64,000 nucleotides of DNA from a virus. The position numbers were made by a program, and so were the translations under genes. The DNA is taken from IMG/VR virus record IMGVR_UViG_3300046001_004063, positions 1 to 64,000 of that record. The stretch is one strand, 5' to 3'. Under the pieces are notes generated by a model, which was not told where the DNA came from, searched no databases, and was given only the letters and a program-made list of their open reading frames with translations. Positions 1 to 8,637 of the stretch are shown one piece after another. Position 1 is the stretch's first letter. Each line of letters begins with the position of its first letter.

Positions 1-802
1 AGAAACAGAAATTCTTTTCAACCAACGCAACACAATGTGCTCGGTCGCAGTCGTTGAATGTCATTGCCAATATACCACCTGGGCGTAGTTTATTAAAGAT
101 GTTTCGTAAGTATTGCTCCACCACTTCGAGTGTGGTAAACTCAAAAAAGTTAAATGCAAGACACATGCCAAATTGGTTATCTGGCAGTGTGTCTAGCACG
201 TTGGTTGAACATGGATCTTGTTCGTACACTCGCAGTCGGCGTTGGTACTCTTCTGGAAAAGTACTCAATGCTGGCTGCAATAGTTCTGTGCTGTAGTCAA
301 CAAGGTATAGAGGATCCAGTGCTACCAAGTCACTTATAAATGTTTCAACTCCGGGGCGTATAATTAATCCAGGGTATTTCCAATCAACATAACTCTTAAT
401 GCGGTTAGAAATCATTTGCTGAACGTCTGCAGTCATTGGCATGCGACGATCTAGAATTTGTTGATTGACCTTTTTATTAGTAGGCTCGTCAAGTCGACCA
501 TACCGTGCTACCGCTTCATTGTATAACCTGGTGCTTTCGGCATACTGTGTTTTTTCAGCCGTCTCAATCATGCTGTCTAGTTCGCTTATTAATTCAACCA
601 GTGTAGAACTAAAATAATCAAAAGCAGTTATTACACGAGTTTGATCTTCCTGCAGAGTTTGTGTAAATGCACGTGGCTGTATCACACTGTTCTGTACATT
701 ATACACAATTTCTTCTAGCTTATGCCGTGCAGTATATTGGATGGTGTTAACATCAAACCCTGACAAATGATTGCGGTATGCAACTAATTCACTAAGTTTC
801 AT
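1..802 (-). CDS. SAM-dependent methyltransferase-like protein, C-terminus cut by window edge
   Basis: Reading the minus strand from an ATG at 802 gives an open frame of 267 codons with no stop before base 1, so the C-terminus lies outside the window. The first ~130 residues are helical and unassigned. From about residue 145 the chain looks like a class I methyltransferase Rossmann fold: a strand DPLYLVDYS (acidic residue after a hydrophobic strand), and later LRPGGILAMTFND, the usual post-motif III strand and turn of SAM methyltransferases. The start lies 3 nt after the polymerase stop codon, so both are probably on one transcript. The substrate cannot be inferred. The family assignment rests on weak motifs and no catalytic residue is diagnostic. 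Confidence 0.6.
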   Translation of the reverse strand, partial: MKLSELVAYRNHLSGFDVNTIQYTARHKLEEIVYNVQNSVIQPRAFTQTLQEDQTRVITAFDYFSSTLVELISELDSMIETAEKTQYAESTRLYNEAVARYGRLDEPTNKKVNQQILDRRMPMTADVQQMISNRIKSYVDWKYPGLIIRPGVETFISDLVALDPLYLVDYSTELLQPALSTFPEEYQRRLRVYEQDPCSTNVLDTLPDNQFGMCLAFNFFEFTTLEVVEQYLRNIFNKLRPGGILAMTFNDCDRAHCVALVEKNFCF

Positions 803-805
803 AGA

Positions 806-3463
806 TCACCATTCAAATAAAGTTTGGAATGTATTCTCTGTGTTGGTGGCACTTGCCAAGTCCCAGTCCAGCACACCCAACAAGTTGTCAATTTTTTGAT
901 CCACCACAGTTGCCTCCATCAATCCGTCATCAAATGGCAGTTCTGTGAACCAAGCAGGCAAGCGTTGTTCATCTGTGGGATAACCAATTGACGTCCACCC
1001 AAGAGCATTGCTTTTAAGTTTACACACAATAGTTTTCATACCATCAACAATTTGCATACTGTAGTTGTCGCCGTTCATTTTCCGCATGTTGTTCCAGTTC
1101 ATGGCTGCTCGCACATGCCCTGGCATGTTGGCTTTGCCAAGTCTGGCTTCTTCTGCACCATACTTGGTCAAGTTGTTCACACGCTTGGGCGAACCTTTTT
1201 CCCAGCCCGGACGTTCCATAAACTCATACTTGAATTCTCGGATACGTGCCACAATGGAATCTCTGTCAGCACCATGCAATGTACTATTTAGAATTTCCAA
1301 CAAGAAGTCTTGAATTACCTTGGGTGTGTCACTACGCTTCAAGTCCAGGCCCATGGCCTTGGTCTTGCCCTTCTTGCCTTCCACATCCAATCGCTTGCCT
1401 TCCAAGTCAATGATGTTCACAGCATAGCGTTTCTTTGTGATAAACAATCCACGATCTGCCACCAGTTCTCGACCAGCCGCAATTAATGCACCCATCTCTC
1501 TTGGGCAATGGAATGCCTGTTCCATAAAGCCAGGGAAGCTGGCATTAACTTGCTCGGCAATGGAGTCATACAAGGCAATAGCAATATCCTTGCTCCACTC
1601 CATGCGACCTTCTGCTACTTCTTTCTTCAGCACTGGCCACGCAGTAAAGTAGCAGGAGTCTGTGTCACCATAGATAATGGCTTCACCTGTGTGGTCATAT
1701 ACACCTGTGATGCATTCGTTGATGTGTGCATCCATGTGCCGGGCAATGGCACGACCAGTTAGTGTGGTACTCTGTCCAATACGATGATCAAAGAATCTAC
1801 AACCAGGATTCAAAATAGCACCATACAAACTGTTCAAGTTAATCTTTTTAACCAGCTGTCGCTTGTCCCAGAATGCTTCTTCTTTCTTGTCCTTGGCTGT
1901 TTTCTTTTTGGCCTGCAGTTCTTTGCGTTCTGAATACCAACGTTCCAGCAATCCTGGGATGATACCCTTCTTCTCATAGGTAAGTATTGTACCATTAGCA
2001 CTCATGATCCAAGGCTGATTGCTGTCAAACATGATGGTCCAGATCTCTGCGGCACTGTGTGTGCTTTCTGTGCCATCTTGCCAGTCAATGGTGATCTCTG
2101 TGCCACGTTGCTGTTCCATCACCGCAGTGTATTCTAAACTGCCAAACAGGCCCTCCCAAGCAGCCGCAAAACTTGCGCCTTTGGCAATCTTTTCTTTGAT
2201 GTAGTGATCAGTCATGATGGGACGCAGTTGTCCTACCACAGTCTCCGGTCCCATGTTCATGGCACGAATGGCCGACGGATACAGACTGTTGATGTCGACA
2301 GATCCAATCCAGTCATGCAGGCCTTTCTTGGGGTACGCAACATACGCACCCGCCGCCTGTGTGTCGTCGTCTGTGAGACGTTGCTTGCGATTAGGAACCA
2401 CCATTCCACGTTCATGTGCTTCATTGATAATGGCCTGTTCAGTCACTGCCACAGCACCCATTGTGGTTTGTAGTAGCACAGTATTGGCGTGTGCCAGTTC
2501 GCTTGCCAATGATAAAAACTGTAGTTTGCGATCCAGTTTATGCAACAACAGCGTATCTTGTCTGTTGTATTCAATAAACTTTTTAAAGTGTTGGTTGTAC
2601 AAAGCATCCAACGTGCCTTCAAACTGGGTCTTACGCTCATTGAGTTCATACTCACCAATAGCATCCAGGCTATAGCTATGGCGTTCTTCATATGTGTACT
2701 TGCGATACAGTTGCATATAGTCCATATGTACACGACCAATCAAGTCATATGTTTGGCTTTCACTGCCAAAGCGTTCAAACATACGCATCTTGGGCAGTTG
2801 TCCCCACAGACAGAACTTGCGTGTGTCGTCTTTGCTCAGCACACGAGTGCAACGATTCACAGTGTAAGGGATATCATATCCCTCTGAGTTCCAGCCACTC
2901 AGCACGTCTGCATCTTCGATCAAGTCCAGGAATGTTTTGATCATGTCCTCTTCTCGTTCAAACAAGATGGTATTTTCAAAGTCCTTCACAAGATCTTGTG
3001 CAGTTGCCCACGATAAGCCTTTGGGCGGAACTGCCAGTGTAACCAATTGATCCAACCAGTTTAGATAGACTGAGATTGCAGTGATGGGGTTGAATGGATC
3101 ATCCACAGGCGAGAAACCTCGCTCTTTGTCAAAGTCTACCTCAATGTCGAAAAATGCAACATTGAGTTCCGGGGCGTCTTGGTCTTTGTAGTTTTCTTCT
3201 AAGCAACGAAAGATAGGGTTAATATCACTCTCATACAATTGCTTGCTGGAGTGCATGCGAACTTCCTTGCGGAACTCTTTGTTGTTGCGTGTGCTGAAGC
3301 GACTGACAGGTGTTCCATAGATACTTTGGAACTTGCCTCTGGCATCGTCGTAATAGAAGATGTAGTTGGCAGGATACTCTTGGTATTTCCTCACGCCGTC
3401 TCGGCGTTCTACAACGTGAATGCGATCGTGTTCACGATCAAATAGTGCGTCAATATAACTCAT
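806..3463 (-). CDS. 43: Family B DNA polymerase, T4 gp43 type
   Basis: Replicative DNA polymerase with 3'-5' proofreading, 885 residues (T4 gp43 is about 900). Exonuclease motifs: FFDIEVDF at 104-111 (Asp106/Glu108), GWNSEGYDIPY around 190-200, and YNRQD at 299-303. Polymerase motifs: motif A DINSLYPS at 390-397, motif B KKINLNSLYG at 539-548, motif C YGDTDS at 598-603, and a downstream TKKRY. All catalytic carboxylates are present, so it should be active. The ATG at 3463 follows GGAG seven bases upstream. The leader between dsbA and this gene carries two hairpins that could serve autoregulation, as gp43 does in T4; that regulatory role is inference. The next gene starts 3 nt after its stop. 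Confidence 0.97.
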   Translation of the reverse strand: MSYIDALFDREHDRIHVVERRDGVRKYQEYPANYIFYYDDARGKFQSIYGTPVSRFSTRNNKEFRKEVRMHSSKQLYESDINPIFRCLEENYKDQDAPELNVAFFDIEVDFDKERGFSPVDDPFNPITAISVYLNWLDQLVTLAVPPKGLSWATAQDLVKDFENTILFEREEDMIKTFLDLIEDADVLSGWNSEGYDIPYTVNRCTRVLSKDDTRKFCLWGQLPKMRMFERFGSESQTYDLIGRVHMDYMQLYRKYTYEERHSYSLDAIGEYELNERKTQFEGTLDALYNQHFKKFIEYNRQDTLLLHKLDRKLQFLSLASELAHANTVLLQTTMGAVAVTEQAIINEAHERGMVVPNRKQRLTDDDTQAAGAYVAYPKKGLHDWIGSVDINSLYPSAIRAMNMGPETVVGQLRPIMTDHYIKEKIAKGASFAAAWEGLFGSLEYTAVMEQQRGTEITIDWQDGTESTHSAAEIWTIMFDSNQPWIMSANGTILTYEKKGIIPGLLERWYSERKELQAKKKTAKDKKEEAFWDKRQLVKKINLNSLYGAILNPGCRFFDHRIGQSTTLTGRAIARHMDAHINECITGVYDHTGEAIIYGDTDSCYFTAWPVLKKEVAEGRMEWSKDIAIALYDSIAEQVNASFPGFMEQAFHCPREMGALIAAGRELVADRGLFITKKRYAVNIIDLEGKRLDVEGKKGKTKAMGLDLKRSDTPKVIQDFLLEILNSTLHGADRDSIVARIREFKYEFMERPGWEKGSPKRVNNLTKYGAEEARLGKANMPGHVRAAMNWNNMRKMNGDNYSMQIVDGMKTIVCKLKSNALGWTSIGYPTDEQRLPAWFTELPFDDGLMEATVVDQKIDNLLGVLDWDLASATNTENTFQTLFEW

Positions 3464-3497
3464 AGTCTCCGTTTGTGGCCGGTAAGCCGTGATTCAT

Positions 3498-3532
3498 GTT
3501 CCTTACGGGAACGACTCGCTGTTGTAAAACAG
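3498..3532 (-). promoter_or_regulatory. Two hairpins in the leader of the DNA polymerase gene
   Basis: On the minus strand this 72-nt leader has two perfect small stem-loops: CTGTT/AACAG with a 4-nt loop (3519-3532), then GTTCC/GGAAC with loop CGTAA (3498-3512). They lie 35-70 nt before the gp43 ATG. In T4 the polymerase represses its own mRNA by binding a hairpin near its ribosome site. The position here suggests a similar operator or a processing/attenuation site, but the hairpins do not cover the Shine-Dalgarno, so this is tentative. Confidence 0.35.
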
Positions 3533-3535
3533 TAC

Positions 3536-3799
3536 TTATAGAGTTTTGCCAACAGTCTCAAGAATTGTTTCCAGTGTTTCGTGGTCTTGTTTTTCTTTGC
3601 CAAATTCAGCTTTGTGTGCCAATTTAATAGCCTTCTTTAAAATGGCAGGCTTGACTTCTAGTTCCTCAGCAATGGCTTTGATGGTGTCGTTAAGACCACC
3701 CTGAAGTGTGTCAATCTCGTGCATGACCTGCATGCCCTCGTTGATGATTTGAACGAGTTTGATCTTTTGATCGCCGTTGAATGATTTGGGTTGTGACAT
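3536..3799 (-). CDS. dsbA: DsbA-like double-stranded DNA-binding / late transcription protein
   Basis: An 87-residue, charged, mostly helical protein of the same size as T4 DsbA (about 89 residues), a dsDNA-binding protein that assists late transcription. It shows the family's layout: an N-terminal helix, a central segment with AEELEVKPAILKKAIKLAHK like a helix-turn-helix, and an acidic C-terminal tail with repeated ETLETILETVG. The ATG at 3799 has a strong AAGGAG eight bases upstream, and a near-consensus sigma-70 promoter lies 20 nt before the ATG. It is transcribed into the polymerase gene. Identification relies on size, layout and neighbourhood more than on a catalytic motif. Confidence 0.75.
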   Translation of the reverse strand: MSQPKSFNGDQKIKLVQIINEGMQVMHEIDTLQGGLNDTIKAIAEELEVKPAILKKAIKLAHKAEFGKEKQDHETLETILETVGKTL

Positions 3800-3818
3800 A
3801 AAATGCTCCTTGTTTTCT

Positions 3819-3847
3819 ATTATATACTTGTTCTAGCGCAAAGTCAA
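3819..3847 (-). promoter_or_regulatory. Sigma-70 type promoter for dsbA-gp43
   Basis: Minus strand TTGACT, 17-bp spacer, TATAAT, ending 20 nt before the dsbA start. Five of six -35 bases and six of six -10 bases match the bacterial consensus, so host RNA polymerase should read it early in infection. Confidence 0.85.
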
Positions 3848-3873
3848 ATATTGTTTGGCTCAAGATTACCAAA

Positions 3874-3879
3874 TAAATA
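3874..3879 (+). promoter_or_regulatory. Late-promoter-like TAAATA box directly before ATG 3885
   Basis: The plus strand reads AATAAATAT, then CTGC, then the ATG at 3885. This is one of a recurring set of TAAATA boxes in the window. With T4 late geometry, transcription would start at the ATG itself, giving a leaderless mRNA. Confidence 0.5.
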
Positions 3880-3884
3880 TCTGC

Positions 3885-4766
3885 ATGCCAAAAATATATG
3901 TAGAAATAAACCAAGCAATTGATTTTAACATTGATATTTACAATACCCCAATTGGTGAACAGTTCTTTAATCAGCATGTGGAAATTACCAAACAAGATCC
4001 GGTTCGTGCAGTGCCTGTTGTTACAGATTTTACCAAATACACAATTAACTATTTTATAAAATTAATCGAAGAAGCACGTGACACCAATGCAGTAGACTGG
4101 TCTATGTACAATATTCAAGCCGGTCCGGAACATTACGAGTCTAACCAGTTGCATTTTAATTCAATGCATAAAGATTTAGAAGTAACAGCAGGAATTAACA
4201 AGTATGCTGGACTTGATAAAGAACAAATAAAATTAGTTGACGAGCTACATTGTTGCCTGCACAGTTTAGAAACCACTGAAGCCCCTCTTGATTACAATTT
4301 TACAGGACGGTCGTTCGCTAACATTAGTTATTTTATCAATGGCCCAACAGACAATCAAATGCCCGAGCTTGTAAAATTTGCCAGAGTAATCAAACCGGGC
4401 GAAGTACAGTTAGATTACCCGTATGTAGGTAAAGAACCATTCTTTTGCATGATGCACAATGATAATTCTATGCTACAACAAACTTGTAAAATGATTGATC
4501 GTATCAGCCTTAATTGGAAATTACATCTCAACAATTTCAATGGTACCAACTGGGGGCCATCGCCGTGGCCCGATGATGTGGATGCCGCACTCACTGAGTG
4601 GTACTATGCAAATCAACCTGATCTAACAATGTTAGGATACAGTTTAGAAAAAATAATAGACCATACTGGATTTTGTATCCCGGGTAGAATTGACAATCTG
4701 TCCAAACTTGAGTACATGAGAAACACTCCAAACATCCAGATCACTGGGTACCAACTTATTAATTAA
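3885..4766 (+). CDS. Conserved phage-type hypothetical protein (293 aa), plus-strand pair
   Basis: Not recognised. The frame is open from 3855 (TTG), but the ATG at 3885 is the better start: the protein then begins MPKIYVEIN, a clean beta strand. There is no Shine-Dalgarno; instead ATAAATA ends six bases before the ATG. The sequence is rich in Asn, Tyr, His and Trp (HLNNFNGTNWGPSPWPDD near 225-242) and has a PGEVQLDYPY segment at about 175, which resembles cupin or oxygenase beta-rich proteins, but no complete HxD...H set could be fixed. It is followed after 2 nt by the gene at 4769, so the two are probably co-expressed. It is one of the few plus-strand genes. Confidence 0.7.
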   Translation: MPKIYVEINQAIDFNIDIYNTPIGEQFFNQHVEITKQDPVRAVPVVTDFTKYTINYFIKLIEEARDTNAVDWSMYNIQAGPEHYESNQLHFNSMHKDLEVTAGINKYAGLDKEQIKLVDELHCCLHSLETTEAPLDYNFTGRSFANISYFINGPTDNQMPELVKFARVIKPGEVQLDYPYVGKEPFFCMMHNDNSMLQQTCKMIDRISLNWKLHLNNFNGTNWGPSPWPDDVDAALTEWYYANQPDLTMLGYSLEKIIDHTGFCIPGRIDNLSKLEYMRNTPNIQITGYQLIN

Positions 4767-4768
4767 TC

Positions 4769-6139
4769 ATGAATAAAGATTTTCCAAACATTGCAGTAGT
4801 ACTGTACGACAATTTAAAACCTGAATGTGTTGATATTGCGCAAAACTTAATTGACTTGACTGAGTTTAAACTGTGCGGGCGATATCAGTTTAATCTATAT
4901 CAAACAAAAATACTCACGGAAGAATTAAAAAAACTGGCCGAGCAAGGGTACGAATGGGCCGGCGTAGTTGCCGCTGGAAACTTCTTGCAAAATCAGACAT
5001 TGGTAATTGACACAATCGAACATGCTAAATTAGAAAATGCACCAATGGCCTGTCACATATTGGATCGTGGCGGCTACTATCATTTACACCCACAATGGTT
5101 TGCACTTGATTTACGGGCATGGACGGCAGTTGGTCAACCTGCATTCGAAGAACAGTCTGGCCCGGTCACGTTTACCACACGTAAAACACGTCGTGACACC
5201 AATAATGCACACAATGATTATACTCCTTGGTGGGTAGCACCCGAGTCAGAAGAGTTGGTAGAATACACTAGCGATTATCAATACACCGGCATCAATGTTA
5301 TTGCTGAGTTTATCCGTGCTGGGCACCGCATAACTAATATTCCCAATGAAATCAGACAGAAGAAAAATTATTGCTATCCTGATCATGGACATGACGATAT
5401 TGTAAAACTGATTGCTGATAAAAATCACGAGCCCCAGGACGAAGCACTTTGGTGGTTTGGATTTGCTATGCGGCAAATTACCAAAAACTTGGACACTGGT
5501 TATTATGTGTTGAACACCGAAACATTGATTGATCCGCAAGAGATGAAACGTCAGCCGCTTGATTGTTTTGTTGGGGTATGTGGCGGACTCAAGCCTGCTT
5601 GTATAACTGGCAATGATAATTTTGTTGCCAACACCAGTGTGTATCTATTTGATATCAGCCGAGCGGCAATAGAGTGGCAACAGTATCTGTTGGCAGAGTG
5701 GAACGGTGATTTTGATGTGTTTGAAAGTGTCTGGCATAAATTTCAATCAGCTCATCCAGACTATGGTCCTATGTATCACAGTCATCAGTCAATCGCTGAC
5801 AACATAGATTGGTTCTTGAACAATGCCGGATTGACAAGAGCTGATTTTTGCGCAAGATGGATCAAGTATTGTGGCATGACACACACATTTGTACACCTTG
5901 ACCTTATGGACGCTGATGCCACTGCAAAAATACTAGAGATAACCAATCAATCTGCATTGGGATCCTATTTGTGGACCAGCAATGCATTTGTCATGGACTA
6001 TCTGATGTTTTTTAAAACTCGGGCTTGGGCATTGAACAAGACTCAGAGCTTTATCAACGAACTTGCTGCCAATACTGCACAACCTATTTTGTTAGAGAAT
6101 CAAGGTTCTCTTAAACACATATTACCCAATGTGCAGTAG
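4769..6139 (+). CDS. Glycosyltransferase-like phage protein (456 aa)
   Basis: The N-terminal ~130 residues begin with a Rossmann-type strand (NIAVVLYDN), continue with EGYEWAGVVAAGNFL and end with a HILDRGGYYHLHPQWFALDLRAW segment. This pattern is typical of phage-borne proteins annotated as glycosyltransferases, in which a strand, an Asp-rich turn and an aromatic acceptor loop follow each other. The C-terminal half (200-456) is rich in Trp and His, with a PDHGHDDIVKL motif near 208-218, and has no family I can name. The ATG lies 2 nt after the preceding stop, and the 3' end overlaps the convergent gene at 6122 by 18 bp. A sugar-transfer role is inference from the N-terminal pattern only. Confidence 0.55.
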   Translation: MNKDFPNIAVVLYDNLKPECVDIAQNLIDLTEFKLCGRYQFNLYQTKILTEELKKLAEQGYEWAGVVAAGNFLQNQTLVIDTIEHAKLENAPMACHILDRGGYYHLHPQWFALDLRAWTAVGQPAFEEQSGPVTFTTRKTRRDTNNAHNDYTPWWVAPESEELVEYTSDYQYTGINVIAEFIRAGHRITNIPNEIRQKKNYCYPDHGHDDIVKLIADKNHEPQDEALWWFGFAMRQITKNLDTGYYVLNTETLIDPQEMKRQPLDCFVGVCGGLKPACITGNDNFVANTSVYLFDISRAAIEWQQYLLAEWNGDFDVFESVWHKFQSAHPDYGPMYHSHQSIADNIDWFLNNAGLTRADFCARWIKYCGMTHTFVHLDLMDADATAKILEITNQSALGSYLWTSNAFVMDYLMFFKTRAWALNKTQSFINELAANTAQPILLENQGSLKHILPNVQ

Positions 6140-6787
6140 AATGATGTCTTTTTGATCAACCAACCGATGCTGTACCCAGTTGGAACTGCAATGTACATGT
6201 GTGCGATCAAACATGCCAATTGACCCCAGCTGGTAGTTGTACACACCGTCCAACAGCCAGGTGTCCACAATAGACGGAGTTCCTGCCCAGCAATGATTGA
6301 CTTCCTGAGTCTGACTGACAGTGCTTATAACAGGAAATCGACTGTTGTCGGCAATAAATTCTCTGAAGTATTGCTGTAGGTCATCATTGGTCAAGAATGC
6401 CCGATCCCATATTACAGTTTTAAACACCCCGTTGATGTTTTCATCTAATGGAATGATTGCACTTTTGGCATAATTTAGATCTGTGGTAGGGTATACACCG
6501 TCAACATGCAGTTGGTGCGGCAAGTATTGTCGCTGATAGGCCATGTAAAAGAATGTACCGCGTGGCACGTATCTATATAAAATATCGCCCATTCGCCGAA
6601 ATGCTTCATCGCCCGGTTGCAATATGTGTCTGCGATCAATGTTTGTAATTTCCTGTCCATAGATACGCAGTGAATCTTCAACACTGTAAGGACGATCCAC
6701 TGGATCAACATCAATAAGTGCTGCCAGGTCAGATTTAAACCACACAATGTCGTCGGCAGTTAGTGCGTTTTCAAAAGTTTCAACCAT
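6122..6787 (-). CDS. Fe(II)/2-oxoglutarate-dependent oxygenase-like protein (221 aa)
   Basis: A likely non-haem Fe(II) dioxygenase of the double-stranded beta-helix fold. The iron-binding HxD is seen as QLHVDG (about residues 92-97). A distal His with a following Arg is seen in THVHCSSNWVQHRLV near the C-terminus, which fits the second His and the 2-oxoglutarate-binding Arg. Length is normal for phage members. It overlaps the next upstream oxygenase gene by 8 bp (start of this gene within the end of 6780-7493), so the two oxygenases and the radical SAM gene before them form one translationally coupled unit. The substrate (protein side chain, nucleotide or sugar) is unknown. Confidence 0.7.
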   Translation of the reverse strand: MVETFENALTADDIVWFKSDLAALIDVDPVDRPYSVEDSLRIYGQEITNIDRRHILQPGDEAFRRMGDILYRYVPRGTFFYMAYQRQYLPHQLHVDGVYPTTDLNYAKSAIIPLDENINGVFKTVIWDRAFLTNDDLQQYFREFIADNSRFPVISTVSQTQEVNHCWAGTPSIVDTWLLDGVYNYQLGSIGMFDRTHVHCSSNWVQHRLVDQKDIILLHIG

Positions 6788-7493
6788 TTTTTATCGCCTC
6801 TCGATAGCTGTTTACAACCAAGTGATTCCACTCTGGGTTACGCCATGCGCCGTGTACAATCATGTGGAATCGATCAGTATCACTGTTGTTATGTACTGCA
6901 TGCTGATAGTGGTTGTTGAACAAAAATATGCTGCCGCTATTTCTAAAAGGCACAGTGCCATGTATGTTGGTTAGTCTGCAATTATCAGGATTGTTTAGAG
7001 AAATGTTTACAGCGGCACCAGGCGTGTTGTTTACATTGTCGCTATGCGGTGCAATGTATCCTCCAGGTTCAACCAACATGTATCGCAGTCGTTGATACTG
7101 ATTGTACGGAAATACTTCTTTAAAAAATTTCACAGTAACCGGGCACTGATCTTGTATTTCAGTCCAGTTGTACTTGACTTTGTCAGGATCTAGGCCATAT
7201 GTCTGCGGAACATTAGTCATTGTAGCACTTATGCCATGTATGGCCAAACTACGCCAGCCCTTCATTCCTGCTTCTTCGCCGCGATGGAATACAAACATGT
7301 CTCGCAAGGCCTGTGCTTCTTGGTACATTTCTGCGTAGGGTGCGTCAATGCCTAGGATTTCCAACCACGGTGCTTGACTGTGTTTTAAAATCCAATCAGC
7401 CTGGAAATGCACATCGCCTTCTGGAAGTGGCAACAACTCGAATGTATTCTTATCATTGTGTTGATCTAAAAATTCTTTAATCCACTGTTCCAT
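6780..7493 (-). CDS. Aspartyl/asparaginyl beta-hydroxylase-like oxygenase (237 aa)
   Basis: The C-terminal half matches the Asp/Asn beta-hydroxylase branch of the 2-oxoglutarate oxygenases. GYIAPHSDN carries the first His and Asp; NNHYQHAVHNNSDTDRFHMIVHG carries the distal His and the Arg that binds 2-oxoglutarate, in the usual H-x-(V)-x-N-x...R-x arrangement. The first ~110 residues are an unassigned helical domain. Enzymes of this branch hydroxylate side chains in proteins. The gene overlaps its neighbours at both ends (8 bp downstream, 17 bp upstream), which suggests a fixed complex or pathway with the radical SAM protein. The target is not known. Confidence 0.8.
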   Translation of the reverse strand: MEQWIKEFLDQHNDKNTFELLPLPEGDVHFQADWILKHSQAPWLEILGIDAPYAEMYQEAQALRDMFVFHRGEEAGMKGWRSLAIHGISATMTNVPQTYGLDPDKVKYNWTEIQDQCPVTVKFFKEVFPYNQYQRLRYMLVEPGGYIAPHSDNVNNTPGAAVNISLNNPDNCRLTNIHGTVPFRNSGSIFLFNNHYQHAVHNNSDTDRFHMIVHGAWRNPEWNHLVVNSYREAIKNG

Positions 7494-8544
7494 TGCTTAT
7501 TTCCTTGTTGTTTAACACTTGTCTTTCCCAGTGTTGATACTTTCTACCACAATGAGAATCACACAAGATTAATCTGCCATCTTTGTATTTTTCTATTTTC
7601 CAACGTTCTTCAATTTGATTGAACCATTCTGTTGCAGCCTCTAGACCTATTTCAAGTGCATTGTTGTTGACATGGTCTACAATGGTCTTTAGTTGAGTGT
7701 GTACTAGGTCATACCAAGGTCCATCCATAAATGTTCGGGGGAACGCACCAAGATAACAGCAAGGATACACTTCTCCATTGGCAGCAACAAAAATAGTTTC
7801 ACTGCGGTTGCTATAACAGTCTAATGTTTCTTTTTCTTCTGGCGGCAGCCGCGGAGTTGTATGGTGTTGCCATTGTATTATTTGATCAATAGTTCGTGGT
7901 CCATTACGGTCGTCGACGATGCCTAAGATATGCGTCATATTTCCTTGGCGATCAAACGCCGGTCCCCAGTCTCTGCCGTGATCAGTAAGATCAAATCTAT
8001 AAAATCCCAAAGTTTTAGCCATTTCACGACAAGCATCAATTTGATGCAGGTTGTGTCGAAATTTGATCATCTTCCACACAGCACGACTGCCCGTGGTCAT
8101 CACAGTCTCTGCATTACGAATGATATTTTGCCAATGGGTGTCTACTCTATACATAGCATGAGTGTCTTCGAGTCCGTCTAAATCAAATATTACTTCAACA
8201 TTGCATTTAGCAATACGTGTCCAAAATTCGCGATCTCTTGCACTGCCATTGGTGTTGATTGTAATTTTGGTAGAAGGATTGACGCTACGTAAATACTCAA
8301 CAATTTCCACAGCGTCTGGCGCCATTACAAAGTCGCCAAAATTACCGCAAAAATCAATGAGCCGCAATTGGCGAATAAAATCAACAGAAAATATCTGTTT
8401 GACTTGTTCCAGCGATAATGACGTTTCGGGATACCCAAAGTTGTGTGGATATCCGTTTGCGTTCCTTACACACAACGGGCATCGTGCGTTGCAAAGTGTC
8501 GTGAGTTCTAGGTGTATCTCTTTAACATTATCGATGGTGATCAT
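7477..8544 (-). CDS. Radical SAM protein with C-terminal SPASM-like cysteines (355 aa)
   Basis: The [4Fe-4S] motif CNARCPLC (Cx3Cx2C) sits near residues 18-25, preceded by the strand HLELTT. The barrel continues with FCGNFGDFVMAPD and ITINTNGSARD, both typical of SPASM-class radical SAM enzymes. A C-terminal set of cysteines (CYSNRSETIFVAANGEVYPCCY, then CDSHCGRK) fits auxiliary cluster binding. SPASM enzymes usually modify peptides or proteins, and this one is followed by two oxygenase genes that overlap it, so a peptide or protein modification pathway is plausible but inferred. The upstream 93-bp gap is strongly structured, and no clear Shine-Dalgarno is seen before the ATG at 8544. Confidence 0.88.
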   Translation of the reverse strand: MITIDNVKEIHLELTTLCNARCPLCVRNANGYPHNFGYPETSLSLEQVKQIFSVDFIRQLRLIDFCGNFGDFVMAPDAVEIVEYLRSVNPSTKITINTNGSARDREFWTRIAKCNVEVIFDLDGLEDTHAMYRVDTHWQNIIRNAETVMTTGSRAVWKMIKFRHNLHQIDACREMAKTLGFYRFDLTDHGRDWGPAFDRQGNMTHILGIVDDRNGPRTIDQIIQWQHHTTPRLPPEEKETLDCYSNRSETIFVAANGEVYPCCYLGAFPRTFMDGPWYDLVHTQLKTIVDHVNNNALEIGLEAATEWFNQIEERWKIEKYKDGRLILCDSHCGRKYQHWERQVLNNKEISNGTVD

Positions 8545-8637
8545 GATGTATATAGCTCACTTTTGGATTCCCGGTAGCGAATCGGGCCGTCCAAGGCAGC
8601 AGCCGCCTCACACTTGAGTCAGTAACAAGTACTGGTC
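8545..8637. other. Structured intergenic segment, no gene seen
   Basis: Between two minus-strand genes this GC-richer stretch holds several inverted repeats: CCCG/CGGG around 8565-8581, GGCAGCAGCCGCC (a GGC/GCC hairpin) near 8592, and ACTTG/CAAGT near 8614-8632. No tRNA cloverleaf could be made. It may be a leader or attenuator for the radical SAM gene. Confidence 0.4.

Noticed and set aside
2214-2675. Plus-strand ORF of 153 codons
   Set aside because: Antisense to the DNA polymerase exonuclease/palm region; no ribosome site.
8545-8637. tRNA gene in the structured gap
   Set aside because: No acceptor stem, anticodon arm or T-loop in the right spacing on either strand; only isolated hairpins.
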